From the NCBI RefSeq assembly GCF_028289855.1, contig NZ_JAQGKZ010000053.1, positions 1-44,595 of the forward strand: a stretch of DNA of 44,595 bases, given 5' to 3'. Shown in pieces: positions 10,944-18,446 of the stretch. The notes under the pieces were generated by a model. It made no database searches. It was not told where the DNA came from and worked only from the letters and a program-made list of their open reading frames with translations. A program made the position numbers and the translations under genes. Within the stretch, counting starts at the first letter, position 1. The number at the start of each line of letters is the position of its first letter. This DNA comes from Sphingomonas bacterium. GTDB taxonomy: Bacteria > Pseudomonadota > Alphaproteobacteria > Sphingomonadales > Sphingomonadaceae.

Positions 10944-11945
10944 CTACGGATTCGGACGATGCGCCTGCGCCCATTCTCGCGATAGCGCTTCCTGGCCGGG
11001 CGCGGCGAGGCTGAGTGCCCGATCGGACAGCGGCGTTAATGCGGAGCGCGGTGGAAGGTTTTGCGGCACCCGGACGTCCCAAGCCAATCCGACCCATTCC
11101 AGCAATTGAATAAACCGAAAACCCGGATCGGCTTGCCGGGGATAGAGTCCATGCCTGGCCGACGCCGGGAAGGCATGGTGATTGCAATGCCAGCTTTCGC
11201 CCATCGTCGGAATGGCGAGCCACGCGATATTATAGCCTTGGACAGCAGCATCCTCGACGAACCAATCCTGGTGCCCCCGGCGATGAGCCACATGGGCGAT
11301 GTACCAATGCATGGTGAAGCAAACGGCGACGCGCACGATCACGCCCCATACTACCCAGGACCAGCCACCCAGCCAGAACAGGATAAGGGCGACCGGGACC
11401 TGATGCAGCATCCAGGTCCGTTGCAGGAATCGGTAAAAGGGATCGTCGCTGATGCCCGGTCCGGCATCGAAGCGCGGTGGCTTGTCGAACAGGAGCTTGA
11501 AGTTGAGATAGTAGAATCCATCCGCGATGGCGGATTTGCCGTGTCGGAGAAACCAATGGCAGTTGGACTGGCGCTGCGCCCAGTCGCGAATGTCGTGAAG
11601 TCCCACGGTCCAAAGAGGCCCGCCCATTCCAACGAGCACCCCGACATAAATCATCACGCGTTCGAGCCATTTCGGGCAATCGAAGCTGTGATGGATCAAG
11701 CGGCGGTGGAAGCCGACCGAATGCCCGACGCAAAGCGTGAATCCGGACAGGAGCAGAAAGACGAGGACCCCGCCCCAGCTGAAGAAAATTGGGCCAAGGA
11801 TCAGCGCGCCGGCGATGAAGGACATATTCCAGATCGATCGCGGTGCGTCCCATTGCAGCCGCCCGCTTCCGGCGTCAGCATTCTCCAGATTGCCCAGCGA
11901 ATTGACCTTGAATGCGCCCTCCGCCGCCTCGCCCGCGACACTCAT
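10944..11945 (-). CDS. Membrane fatty-acid desaturase (acyl-CoA Delta-9 type family)
   Basis: A 333-aa integral membrane di-iron desaturase family protein. Hydrophobic segments lie at about residues 40-75, 95-110 and 180-210. The first histidine box is HRRLIHH and the third is HCNHHAF. The position of the middle HRxHH box reads HDIRDWAQRQ, a variant that I recall as shared by a subgroup of proteobacterial desaturases. It ends 43 bases from the convergent TPR gene. Its ATG overlaps the stop of the ArsR gene (ATGA), so the two are translationally coupled and the ArsR protein probably controls it. It likely adjusts membrane lipid unsaturation; the substrate is inferred. Confidence 0.85.
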   Translation of the reverse strand: MSVAGEAAEGAFKVNSLGNLENADAGSGRLQWDAPRSIWNMSFIAGALILGPIFFSWGGVLVFLLLSGFTLCVGHSVGFHRRLIHHSFDCPKWLERVMIYVGVLVGMGGPLWTVGLHDIRDWAQRQSNCHWFLRHGKSAIADGFYYLNFKLLFDKPPRFDAGPGISDDPFYRFLQRTWMLHQVPVALILFWLGGWSWVVWGVIVRVAVCFTMHWYIAHVAHRRGHQDWFVEDAAVQGYNIAWLAIPTMGESWHCNHHAFPASARHGLYPRQADPGFRFIQLLEWVGLAWDVRVPQNLPPRSALTPLSDRALSLAAPGQEALSREWAQAHRPNP

Positions 11946-12262
11946 ACGTCATCTCCCCCGTCCTGGCGCCGCCCCTTCCTCCGCTCTGCGTTGAGTTTGC
12001 GCGCTTCGGGGCAAAACGGCGTCAGAAAAGCGTAAAGGCTGTTGGCGAGACTATCGGCAGCGACCGAATAGATGATGTGTTGGCCGCGCTTCTGTTGGTG
12101 CACCAATCCCGCCTGATAGAGCACCGACAGATGCTTGGAGATCGACGGCATCGCCATCTCGAACTTGTCGGCAATTTCGCTCACGGTCATCGGACCACCG
12201 GCCAGATGGTTGAGAATGCGTCGCCGCGGCGCAGAAGAAAGCGCTTTGAAAGCCGATTCCAT
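11942..12262 (-). CDS. ArsR-family transcriptional regulator
   Basis: A 106-aa winged-helix regulator of the ArsR/SmtB type. The helix-turn-helix is VSEIADKFEMAMPSISKHL, followed by the wing KRGQHIIYSV. Apart from one C-terminal cysteine (FCPEA) no metal-binding cysteine pair is seen, so it resembles the non-metal (SdpR-like) members. The open frame allows a longer N terminus, but the start at 12262 (MESAFKALSS) has AGGA in the right place and family similarity begins there. It is coupled to the desaturase by an ATGA overlap. A perfect 16-bp palindrome overlies its ribosome-binding site, suggesting autoregulation of this two-gene operon. Confidence 0.9.
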   Translation of the reverse strand: MESAFKALSSAPRRRILNHLAGGPMTVSEIADKFEMAMPSISKHLSVLYQAGLVHQQKRGQHIIYSVAADSLANSLYAFLTPFCPEARKLNAERRKGRRQDGGDDV

Positions 12263-12268
12263 GCATAC

Positions 12269-12284
12269 TTTCCTAATTAGGAAA
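12269..12284. promoter_or_regulatory. Palindromic operator in front of the arsR-desaturase operon
   Basis: TTTCCTAATTAGGAAA is a perfect 16-bp palindrome centred 14 bases upstream of the arsR start. Read on the minus strand, its AGGA half is also the Shine-Dalgarno. A TTGACT box (complement of 12292-12297) just upstream could be the -35 element. Size, symmetry and place fit an ArsR dimer site; binding is inferred. Confidence 0.7.
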
Positions 12285-12646
12285 ATACGAAAGTCAACGA
12301 CGTCCGTTTTCGGCCTATCGTTTGGCAAGCCCCTTCCAATGTAGGATTTCGCGTGTCGGCGTCCCGCGCATGGTCGTCGTTATCCTTCCTATGCGCGCGC
12401 ACCCGCGCGTCCGCGTTGCGAGTGTGACTTTTGCGACCTTTCGCCGCCTCATGGTCACTGGGAACATTCGGAACATTCGCCCCGTCAACGGGCGGGCGCC
12501 GCAGCGCTATGGGCGACGTTCGCGATATTCGAAAAACGCCAGCCTTCCCGCTTCGTCACGGCTTCGTAATGCGGCGAGCGAAAGCATGCCGCCGTGCTGG
12601 TTGCCAACCGCAGCATTTGCTCTGACAAGGCCTCCAGGGAGATAGA
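12285..12646. other. Divergent intergenic region, 362 bp
   Basis: This lies between the minus-strand arsR and the plus-strand acyltransferase. Its only clear features are the TTGACT box near 12292, a tandem repeat of GGAACATTC (12461-12469 and 12470-12478), and the AGGGAG ribosome-binding site of the acyltransferase at 12636-12641. Open frames across it lack coding character. I see no hairpin terminator. Confidence 0.5.
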
Positions 12647-13771
12647 GTGATCCACGGCAGACACCTCTCCGACCAGGCCGCGCAGATCGACGCGCTGGAT
12701 GGCATTCGCGGTCTCGCGGTTCTGTACGTCCTGGCGGCGCACTTGTCCCAGGTGCGGCTAAACCTCATCCCGGGGCTCGATCTCAGCCATATGGGTCAGG
12801 CCGGCGTGTATCTGTTCTTCACGCTGAGCGCGTTCCTGTTGATGATGGGCTTCCTGCGGCAGGGCGCACAGAGCCTCGAATGGCGGCATCTCGTTTACTA
12901 CGCGATCCGTCGCGTGCTGCGGATCGCGCCGCTGTATATCCTGTTCCTGCCGATCGCCTATGCGGAGGTCTACCGGCTGCGGCAGGGCGAAATGCCGCGG
13001 ATCGACACCGGGAAGATGCTTCAGGCGCTGACCCTGCAGCGGGCCGACGGCGTCAATTGGTCGGTGGTCGTCGAAGTGAAGTTCTACGTCATCCTCCCGC
13101 TGATCGCCGCGTGTTGCCTGTTGCTGTTCGGCAAGCGGACCGTGGCGGCCGCCGTGATGTTGATCGCGCTCGCCGTCGGGGTCGCGATCATGGTGCCCTT
13201 ACCCGCCCGGGGCACGGCGCCCATCATTGCCTTGTGGCCGTATCTTCCGCCGTTCCTGCCGGGTTGTGCCGCCGCGATCGTGTTTCATCGTGCGGGTGCG
13301 CATCCGCCGGAGGCGCGCGCCGCGCGGCTGGCACGCGGCGCCGCTGTCGTAATCGGCATCGTCGCACTGGTGCTGGCGCCGTTGATCGCAAGCATGCTGG
13401 CCGTCAGCGACTCGCCGGAGCGCGCGGTGGGGCGATGGGTATTTTCCTGGAGCGTGCTGTGGGCGGCGCTGATCGTCACTGCTTTGCTGGGCGGTAAGTG
13501 GCCGCGCCGGCTGTTCGAGATGAGCTGGCTGCGCCGCGTCGGGCAATTGTCGTTCAGCTCCTACCTCGTTCACGCCTATATGATCACCGCGGTGCCTCTG
13601 GGCTTGGCGGCGGTCGGTCTGGGATATCCCTTGCTGGAGGCATGGGCGACCGTCGCCGTCACCTTCGCCATCGCGGAAATCATGTTCCGGTCGATCGAAC
13701 GCCCCTTCGCGCGATCGCGATGGGCGGCACGGATGTTGGGCATCGGCCCCGCCCGCAACGTGACAGGATAA
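12647..13771 (+). CDS. Acyltransferase-3 family membrane protein (OafA-like)
   Basis: A 374-aa polytopic membrane O-acyltransferase. The family-typical N terminus IDALDGIRGLAVLYVLAAH holds the conserved Arg and His, and about ten hydrophobic segments follow. The C-terminal FSSYLVHAYM block and the closing IERPFARS motif are also characteristic. Such enzymes transfer acetyl or other acyl groups to lipopolysaccharide, exopolysaccharide, lipids or antibiotics at the inner membrane. The GTG start is fixed by AGGGAG at 12636-12641. No polysaccharide cluster is adjacent, so the substrate cannot be inferred. Confidence 0.85.
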   Translation: MIHGRHLSDQAAQIDALDGIRGLAVLYVLAAHLSQVRLNLIPGLDLSHMGQAGVYLFFTLSAFLLMMGFLRQGAQSLEWRHLVYYAIRRVLRIAPLYILFLPIAYAEVYRLRQGEMPRIDTGKMLQALTLQRADGVNWSVVVEVKFYVILPLIAACCLLLFGKRTVAAAVMLIALAVGVAIMVPLPARGTAPIIALWPYLPPFLPGCAAAIVFHRAGAHPPEARAARLARGAAVVIGIVALVLAPLIASMLAVSDSPERAVGRWVFSWSVLWAALIVTALLGGKWPRRLFEMSWLRRVGQLSFSSYLVHAYMITAVPLGLAAVGLGYPLLEAWATVAVTFAIAEIMFRSIERPFARSRWAARMLGIGPARNVTG

Positions 13772-13808
13772 CATTGCCCCGCTTCCCTGCTCCCTCTATC
13801 TTGCCGCC

Positions 13809-15134
13809 ATGCGCCAGAAAATCCTGATCGGTCTCGCGCTCGTCCTGGCATTGCTGGGCGGGCTGTATCTGTATTTCGCCCAGCCCGACGAGGCGCGGCT
13901 GAGCATCGCCGCGGTCACCGGGCGCACGCCGAAGATCGACCCGCCGCGCAGCCAGATCGTGCCGACGATCAGCGTCGCCGACGCGGTCGGCTGGAAAGCG
14001 GGCGAGACGCCGACCGCGGCCGCCGGGCTGAAGGTCAACGCCTTTGCCACCGGGCTCGACCATCCGCGCTGGATGTACCGCCTGCCCAATGGCGATGTGC
14101 TGGTCGCCGAGACCAACTCGCCGCCGCGCGAGGGCGGCGGGATCACCGGCGCGGTGATGGGATATTTGATGAACAAGGGCGGCGCGGGCGTGCCGTCGGC
14201 CAACCGGATCACGTTGCTGCGCGATTCGAACGGCGACGGCGTGGCGGAGAGCCGATCCGTCCTGCTGACCGGGCTCAACTCGCCGTTCGGCATGGCGCTG
14301 ATGGGCGGCTATCTGTACGTCGCCGACACCGATCGGCTCGTCCGGTTCCCCTTCGCGCCGGGGCAGACGAAGATCACCGCCAAGCCCGAGACCGTCATCA
14401 AATATCCCGGCGGCGGCAATCACTGGGCGCGCAACGTCATCGTCGCTGAGGACGGCAAGAGCCTGTATCTGAGCATCGGATCGTCGAGCAACATCGCCGA
14501 AAACGGGCTCGACAAGGAAGAGCATCGCGCCACCATTCTGCAAGTCTATCCCGACACTAAGGGCGCGCGGGTCTATGCCGCCGGCACGCGCAACCCCAAC
14601 GGCATGGCGATCGAGCCGCATTCGAACAGCTTGTGGGTGACGGTCAACGAACGCGACATGCTGGGGTCGGACGGCCCACCCGACTACATGAGCGCGGTCG
14701 AGGCGGGGGACAATTTCGGTTGGCCGTGGTTCTATTGGGGCGGCTATCCCGACCACCGCGTGAAGCCGGAGAACCCGAGCCTGCAACAATATGTGAAGCG
14801 GCCTGACTATGCTTTGGGGCCGCACACCGCCTCGCTCGGCCTGTGCTTCGCGGCCGATTCGCGGCTGGGCGCGCAGTTCATGAACGGCGCGTTCGTCGGC
14901 CAGCACGGATCGTGGAACCGCGTGCCGGTGTCGGGCTACAAGGTCATCTATGTGCCGTTCGGCGACAAGGGCTTCCCGCTGCCCAACGTCAAGCCGGTCG
15001 ACGTGCTGACCGGCTTCCTCGACAAGGACGGCAATGCGCGCGGGCGGCCGGTCGGGGTGATGTTCGATGCCGGCGGCGGGCTGCTGGTCGCGGACGATGT
15101 CGGCAACACTATCTGGCGGGTGAGCGCGCGCTAG
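13809..15134 (+). CDS. PQQ-dependent sugar dehydrogenase / sorbosone dehydrogenase-like protein
   Basis: A 441-aa beta-propeller protein of the L-sorbosone dehydrogenase / soluble glucose dehydrogenase superfamily. An N-terminal membrane anchor or signal (residues 4-22, ILIGLALVLALLGGLYLYF) places it in the periplasm. Propeller markers include LDHPRWMYRLPNGDVLVAE, TGLNSPFGMAL, AAGTRNPNGMAIEP, NFGWPWFYWGG and a closing GLLVADDVGNTIWRV. It would oxidise a sugar or aldose with PQQ; PQQ synthesis genes are not in the window, and some family members may not bind PQQ. It starts 37 bases after the acyltransferase stop and could be co-transcribed. Confidence 0.85.
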   Translation: MRQKILIGLALVLALLGGLYLYFAQPDEARLSIAAVTGRTPKIDPPRSQIVPTISVADAVGWKAGETPTAAAGLKVNAFATGLDHPRWMYRLPNGDVLVAETNSPPREGGGITGAVMGYLMNKGGAGVPSANRITLLRDSNGDGVAESRSVLLTGLNSPFGMALMGGYLYVADTDRLVRFPFAPGQTKITAKPETVIKYPGGGNHWARNVIVAEDGKSLYLSIGSSSNIAENGLDKEEHRATILQVYPDTKGARVYAAGTRNPNGMAIEPHSNSLWVTVNERDMLGSDGPPDYMSAVEAGDNFGWPWFYWGGYPDHRVKPENPSLQQYVKRPDYALGPHTASLGLCFAADSRLGAQFMNGAFVGQHGSWNRVPVSGYKVIYVPFGDKGFPLPNVKPVDVLTGFLDKDGNARGRPVGVMFDAGGGLLVADDVGNTIWRVSAR

Positions 15135-15136
15135 TG

Positions 15137-15159
15137 CGGATTCAGCCTTGCCGAATCCG
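15137..15159 (+). terminator. Hairpin after the sorbosone-dehydrogenase-like gene
   Basis: A 7-bp stem (CGGATTC / GAATCCG, 9-base loop) starts 2 bases after the stop codon. It has no T-tract. Together with the repeat that follows it may end the upstream transcript. Confidence 0.45.
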
Positions 15160-15161
15160 GG

Positions 15162-15242
15162 GCGGCACCGGTCCACTCCCCCACCCGACCGCCCAATCAG
15201 GATATTCTATGGGCGGTCGGTGGGGGAGCGGGCTGGTGCCGC
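15162..15242. repeat. Large inverted repeat (REP-like)
   Basis: Two imperfect arms of about 33 bases (left 15162-15194 beginning GCGGCACC and ending GACCGCCCA; right 15210-15242 beginning TGGGCGGTC and ending GGTGCCGC) flank a 15-base centre. The sequence differs from the other two repeat families in the window. As transcribed RNA it would fold into a long hairpin. No gene lies in 15135-15462. Confidence 0.75.
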
Positions 15243-15417
15243 CATCGGCGTGAGCCGATCGAACAAACCCCAAATAAACGGCGGGCCGCAACGGCCCCCC
15301 GACCGCGCGACCCGCACTGAGTACGACACCGAAGCTCCGCGCGTTTGACCCGCGCTTCTTTCCGTTCGATTCCACGACCTTACACCAGCCGTACCGTCGA
15401 TGCGTTGACGAAATGCA

Positions 15418-15445
15418 CGAACCTGCCCAAAATGGGGCAGTTTCG
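15418..15445. promoter_or_regulatory. Operator-like dyad upstream of the HTH gene
   Basis: A 28-bp dyad: CGAA-c-CTGCCC, a 6-base spacer, then GGGCAG-t-TTCG. Ten of eleven arm positions pair. It ends 17 bases before the ATG at 15463 and just before the GGGAG ribosome-binding site, in the place of an operator for the HTH protein that follows. Confidence 0.5.
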
Positions 15446-15462
15446 GGGGCGGGAGTAAGTGT

Positions 15463-15954
15463 ATGGCCGCTGGAGATCGTGTTTCAACCGTTCCCGACCG
15501 CATGCAGGCGCACTGGCGCAGCGCGATGTTCCCCCTGCTCAACATGTTTCTCTCGAGCCATCGCATCCTGTCCGAACATGAGGGCATGAGCCCGTCGGTG
15601 CTGTTGATCTATGTCACCGTGTGTGTCGGCAACATCCAGAAGCTGATGCGCGAACGCAGCGTGCCCGCCGATTATACCGCGACCGCGGTGCTGCCGCGCG
15701 AATGGGTGGTGCCGATGTCGCGCAGCGCGATTGCCGCCGCCACCGACCTGCCGCGCGAAACCGTCCGCCGGCATGTCGGGCATTTGATTGCACAAGGCCT
15801 GCTGATCGAGGATCCGCGCGGCGGCGTGACGATCGTCCCCGGGGCGATCCAGGATCGCGGGTTCGAGCCGCTGTTGGAAAAGCTGCTGACCGAATTCGCG
15901 CGCAGCAGCGAGGCGTTGCTGCGGGTCGGCGTGATCGAGGTCACGCCGGGCTAG
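15463..15954 (+). CDS. Helix-turn-helix transcriptional regulator, 163 aa
   Basis: A small soluble protein with a winged-helix DNA-binding region (about residues 84-130): SRSAIAAATDLPRETVRRHV, then HLIAQGLLIEDPRGGVTIV as recognition helix and wing. The N-terminal half is a helical region (MFPLLNMFLSSHRIL... LLIYVTVCVGNIQKLM) that may dimerise or sense a ligand. The recognition region resembles Crp/Fnr- or MarR-type wHTH domains, but no nucleotide-binding domain is present. The ATG has GGGAG at 15450-15454. It is convergent with the PHA-system gene, overlapping it by 4 bases. The regulatory target is unknown. Confidence 0.7.
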   Translation: MAAGDRVSTVPDRMQAHWRSAMFPLLNMFLSSHRILSEHEGMSPSVLLIYVTVCVGNIQKLMRERSVPADYTATAVLPREWVVPMSRSAIAAATDLPRETVRRHVGHLIAQGLLIEDPRGGVTIVPGAIQDRGFEPLLEKLLTEFARSSEALLRVGVIEVTPG

Positions 15955-16253
15955 TCGAGGAGCCGGGGCGCTTCTTTGGCGAGCTTTGCCTTCAACTTTT
16001 CGGCGAACAAGGCGAGGAACGGCGGCAGATCGACCGTCGCGATCACGCGGTCCGCGCGGACGTCAAGCCGGCTCGCGATGCGCTGGCCCATTGCCGCGAC
16101 GGTGAAGTGAAGCATGTCGCCGTCCCAATGGTGGTCGATCATCGCGCCGCCCGGGATCCATCCGGCGAGCTTGCCGACCCCGCCCTCTACCCGCCGCCGC
16201 GCTTCGGCCAGACCCAGCTTGTGCGGCACCTCGACGGTAACCGGCTCAGTCAC
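15951..16253 (-). CDS. Polyhydroxyalkanoic acid system family protein
   Basis: A 100-aa protein resembling the PHA-granule-region family (TIGR02610 type): [20 protein letters not shown] at the N terminus, a central [21 protein letters not shown] stretch and a C-terminal [17 protein letters not shown] helix. Members occur widely in proteobacteria and several lie near PHA genes; the biochemical role is not established. No PHA synthase is in the window. The GTG start overlaps the stop of the VOC gene (GTGA), giving a coupled two-gene operon. Confidence 0.75.
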   Translation of the reverse strand: MTEPVTVEVPHKLGLAEARRRVEGGVGKLAGWIPGGAMIDHHWDGDMLHFTVAAMGQRIASRLDVRADRVIATVDLPPFLALFAEKLKAKLAKEAPRLLD

Positions 16254-16666
16254 GTGGCAAACAACATCGCATCGTCGGCGAACGCCTTGAACTCGAGCGC
16301 GTTCCCCGACGGGTCGCGGAAGAACATCGTCGCTTGCTCGCCGGGCTGGCCGACGAAGCGAATGTGCGGCGCGATCCCGAAGGTGACGCCGGCGGCGGCG
16401 ACTCGGTCGGCCAGCGCGCGCCAGTCGGTCAGGTTCAGCACCACGCCGAAATGCGGCACCGGGACGTTGTGGCCGTCGACCGGGTTGGACACCGCGACCG
16501 GCCGGGCGGCGGGGTCGAGGTGCGCGACGATCTGATGCCCGAACAGATCGAAATCGATCCATGTCGCGGCGCTGCGGCCTTCGGGACATCCGAGCGCGCC
16601 ACCGTAGAATGCACGGGCGGCGGCGAGGTCGTGAACTGGAAAGGCAAGGTGGAATGGTCGGAGCAT
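16250..16666 (-). CDS. VOC-superfamily (glyoxalase/dioxygenase fold) protein
   Basis: A 138-aa vicinal-oxygen-chelate protein. Two beta-alpha-beta-beta-beta modules are visible: [19 protein letters not shown] begins the first and [20 protein letters not shown] the second, which ends in [16 protein letters not shown]6, H73 or so and the Glu of LEFKAF are candidate metal ligands. The reaction could be of glyoxalase, dioxygenase or resistance-protein type and cannot be decided. It is followed by the PHA-system gene with a 4-base overlap. A repeat element lies immediately upstream. Confidence 0.85.
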   Translation of the reverse strand: MLRPFHLAFPVHDLAAARAFYGGALGCPEGRSAATWIDFDLFGHQIVAHLDPAARPVAVSNPVDGHNVPVPHFGVVLNLTDWRALADRVAAAGVTFGIAPHIRFVGQPGEQATMFFRDPSGNALEFKAFADDAMLFAT

Positions 16667-16695
16667 TGCGCTCAGCTAACGTCCTTTCCTACCTC

Positions 16696-16791
16696 CGTCA
16701 CCCCGGCCTTGTGCCGGGGTCCGCCGTTCCGCATAGGCAAAAGGTGCAGCACCCGCGGCACGGCGGATGCCGGGACGAGCCCGGCATGACG
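16696..16791. repeat. REP-like element, copy 1
   Basis: The element begins CGTCACCCCGGCCTTGTGCC and ends with its inverse, GGGACGAGCCCGGCATGACG; each end can fold by itself (CCCCGGC...GCCGGGG and similar). A second copy is at 23224-23314. It fills most of the gap between the divergent VOC and lnt genes, and ends 20 bases before the lnt start. Confidence 0.85.
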
Positions 16792-16811
16792 AATGTTGGG
16801 CCGGGATAGTC

Positions 16812-18368
16812 TTGAGAGCCGTTCGTTTCCTCTTCTCCTTCGCCCTTGGCGCGATCGCCGCGCTCGGCTTCGCCCCGTGGAGCTTGTGGCCGCTCACGCT
16901 CATCGCCTTTGCGGTCCTGCTGTTCCTCGTCCACGAAGCCCCCACCCTGCGCCGTGCGCTCGGCATCGGCTGGCTGTTTGGGGTTGGCCATTTCTGCGTC
17001 GCCAATGCCTGGCTCAAGCAGCCGTTCGAGTATCAGGACGCGATGCCGCACTGGCTCGGCTATGTCGCGGTGCTGCTGGCCTCGGTCTACCTCGCGATTT
17101 ATCCGATGCTGGCCGCGGGTCTCGCGTGGCGCTTCGGTTCCACGGCACGTGGCGATCTCGCTGCCCGCCCCGATACCGCGTTCGTGCTGGCCGCCGGCGC
17201 TGCATGGATCGTCACCGAATATTTGCGCGGCACGATGTTCACCGGTTATCCATGGGACCCGCTGTCGGTGATCTGGGTAAGCGAATTGAGCGTCGCCCAA
17301 TTGGCGGCGTTGGTTGGTACCTATGCCCTTTCCGGGTTAACCGTCGTACTCGCCGGTGCCCTCTTGTTGATGGTGCAGGGGCGCTGGCGGTCGGCCTTGG
17401 CCATCGCACTGCCTTTCGCCGTTGCCGGCATCTTTCCGTACTGGATCATCCCGAGCCCCGATCAAGCGTCCCGGAAAATCGTCGTCGTCCAGCCCAACCT
17501 GCCCGAGGAAGAGCGCCCGACCGACAACTACGCCGAGAACAATTTCCGCGCGCTCGCCAAACTGTCGCGGCGTACCGACCCCGGTACGCCGCCGCGGCTG
17601 CTGTTCTGGCCCGAGGGTGCGATCCGCTTCCCGCTCGAGGACGGCTATCCCGGCTATGTCTATGCCTCGCTCGGCACCGCGACGATGGCGCGCCTCCGCA
17701 TGGGCGCGTTGCTCGGCGATAACGACGCGATTCTGACCGGCGCACAGACGATGAAGTTCAACGCCGCTGAGGACGTGGTCGCCGCGACCAATTCGATCGT
17801 CCTCGCCGGTCCCGACGCCAGGCTGCACGGCCGCTACGACAAAGCGCACTTGGTCCCCTTTGGTGAATATCTACCGATGCGGCCGTTGCTCGAGGCAATC
17901 GGCCTGTCGCGGCTGGTCCCGGGCGATGTCGATTTCATCCCCGGCCCCGGCGCGCGCACGATAAACGTTCCCGGGTTCGGCAAAGTCGGCATGCTGATAT
18001 GTTATGAAGTGGTCTTTTCGGGTGCGACTGTCGATCCGGCGAGCCGCCCCGATTTGATCTTTAACCCATCCAACGACGCCTGGTTCGGCCCGCTTGGCCC
18101 GCCCGCGCACCTCGCCCAGGCACAATTGCGCGCAATCGAGGAAGGGATTGCGATCGTCCGCTCCACGCCGACGGGCATTTCGGCGATCATCTGGCCCAAC
18201 GGCCAGATCCGCCAGTCGATTCCGCTGGGGCATAGTGGCGCGATCGAAGACATCCTGCCGCCCAAGTTCGAGCCCACCCCCTTCGCGCGCATCGGCAATT
18301 GGATGGTCGCGCTCGTTTCGGCGTTATTGCTGCTGACAGCGATTGCCATCCGGCGGCGCGCCCGCTAG
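16812..18368 (+). CDS. lnt: Apolipoprotein N-acyltransferase
   Basis: Inner-membrane enzyme that N-acylates the diacylglyceryl-cysteine of lipoproteins in the last maturation step. It is 518 aa from the TTG at 16812. Several N-terminal membrane helices (about residues 5-45, 80-105, 125-140, 160-210) precede the periplasmic nitrilase-like domain, and a C-terminal helix closes the protein. The catalytic triad is complete: E268 (FWPEGAIRFP), K344 (RYDKAHLVPFGEY) and C397 (MLICYEVVF). The open frame starts earlier at 16767, but those codons lie in the repeat; TTG preceded by GGGA is preferred. In most proteobacteria this gene follows corC. Confidence 0.95.
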   Translation: MRAVRFLFSFALGAIAALGFAPWSLWPLTLIAFAVLLFLVHEAPTLRRALGIGWLFGVGHFCVANAWLKQPFEYQDAMPHWLGYVAVLLASVYLAIYPMLAAGLAWRFGSTARGDLAARPDTAFVLAAGAAWIVTEYLRGTMFTGYPWDPLSVIWVSELSVAQLAALVGTYALSGLTVVLAGALLLMVQGRWRSALAIALPFAVAGIFPYWIIPSPDQASRKIVVVQPNLPEEERPTDNYAENNFRALAKLSRRTDPGTPPRLLFWPEGAIRFPLEDGYPGYVYASLGTATMARLRMGALLGDNDAILTGAQTMKFNAAEDVVAATNSIVLAGPDARLHGRYDKAHLVPFGEYLPMRPLLEAIGLSRLVPGDVDFIPGPGARTINVPGFGKVGMLICYEVVFSGATVDPASRPDLIFNPSNDAWFGPLGPPAHLAQAQLRAIEEGIAIVRSTPTGISAIIWPNGQIRQSIPLGHSGAIEDILPPKFEPTPFARIGNWMVALVSALLLLTAIAIRRRAR

Positions 18369-18379
18369 GGACGCACCCG

Positions 18380-18401
18380 CATATAAGGAAAGCTTTATAT
18401 G
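18380..18401. promoter_or_regulatory. Dyad upstream of metK, possible operator or pseudoknot leader
   Basis: Arms CATATAAGG (18380-18388) and CTTTATATG (18393-18401) form a 22-bp dyad with one mismatch. This size and composition fit an ArsR-type dimer site; SAH-responsive ArsR regulators (SahR) are known to act on methionine-cycle genes including metK. As RNA, GGAAAGC in the hairpin (18387-18393) is perfectly complementary to GCTTTCC at 18418-18424, which would make an H-type pseudoknot ahead of the metK ribosome-binding site. Either reading is inference. Confidence 0.5.
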
Positions 18402-18446
18402 GGCATGGCAACGGCCCGCTTTCCCGCCCCACAAAGAGGAAATTCC

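Noticed and set aside
15142..15375. Open frames across the 15162-15242 repeat
   Set aside because: They follow from the palindrome and are not coding.
16767..16811. Extended N terminus of lnt
   Set aside because: The added residues are encoded by the REP-like element and do not fit the family.
18380..18446. A known SAM-II or SAM/SAH riboswitch before metK
   Set aside because: A pseudoknot can be drawn, but the conserved loop bases of those classes as I remember them are absent. Kept as an open question instead.
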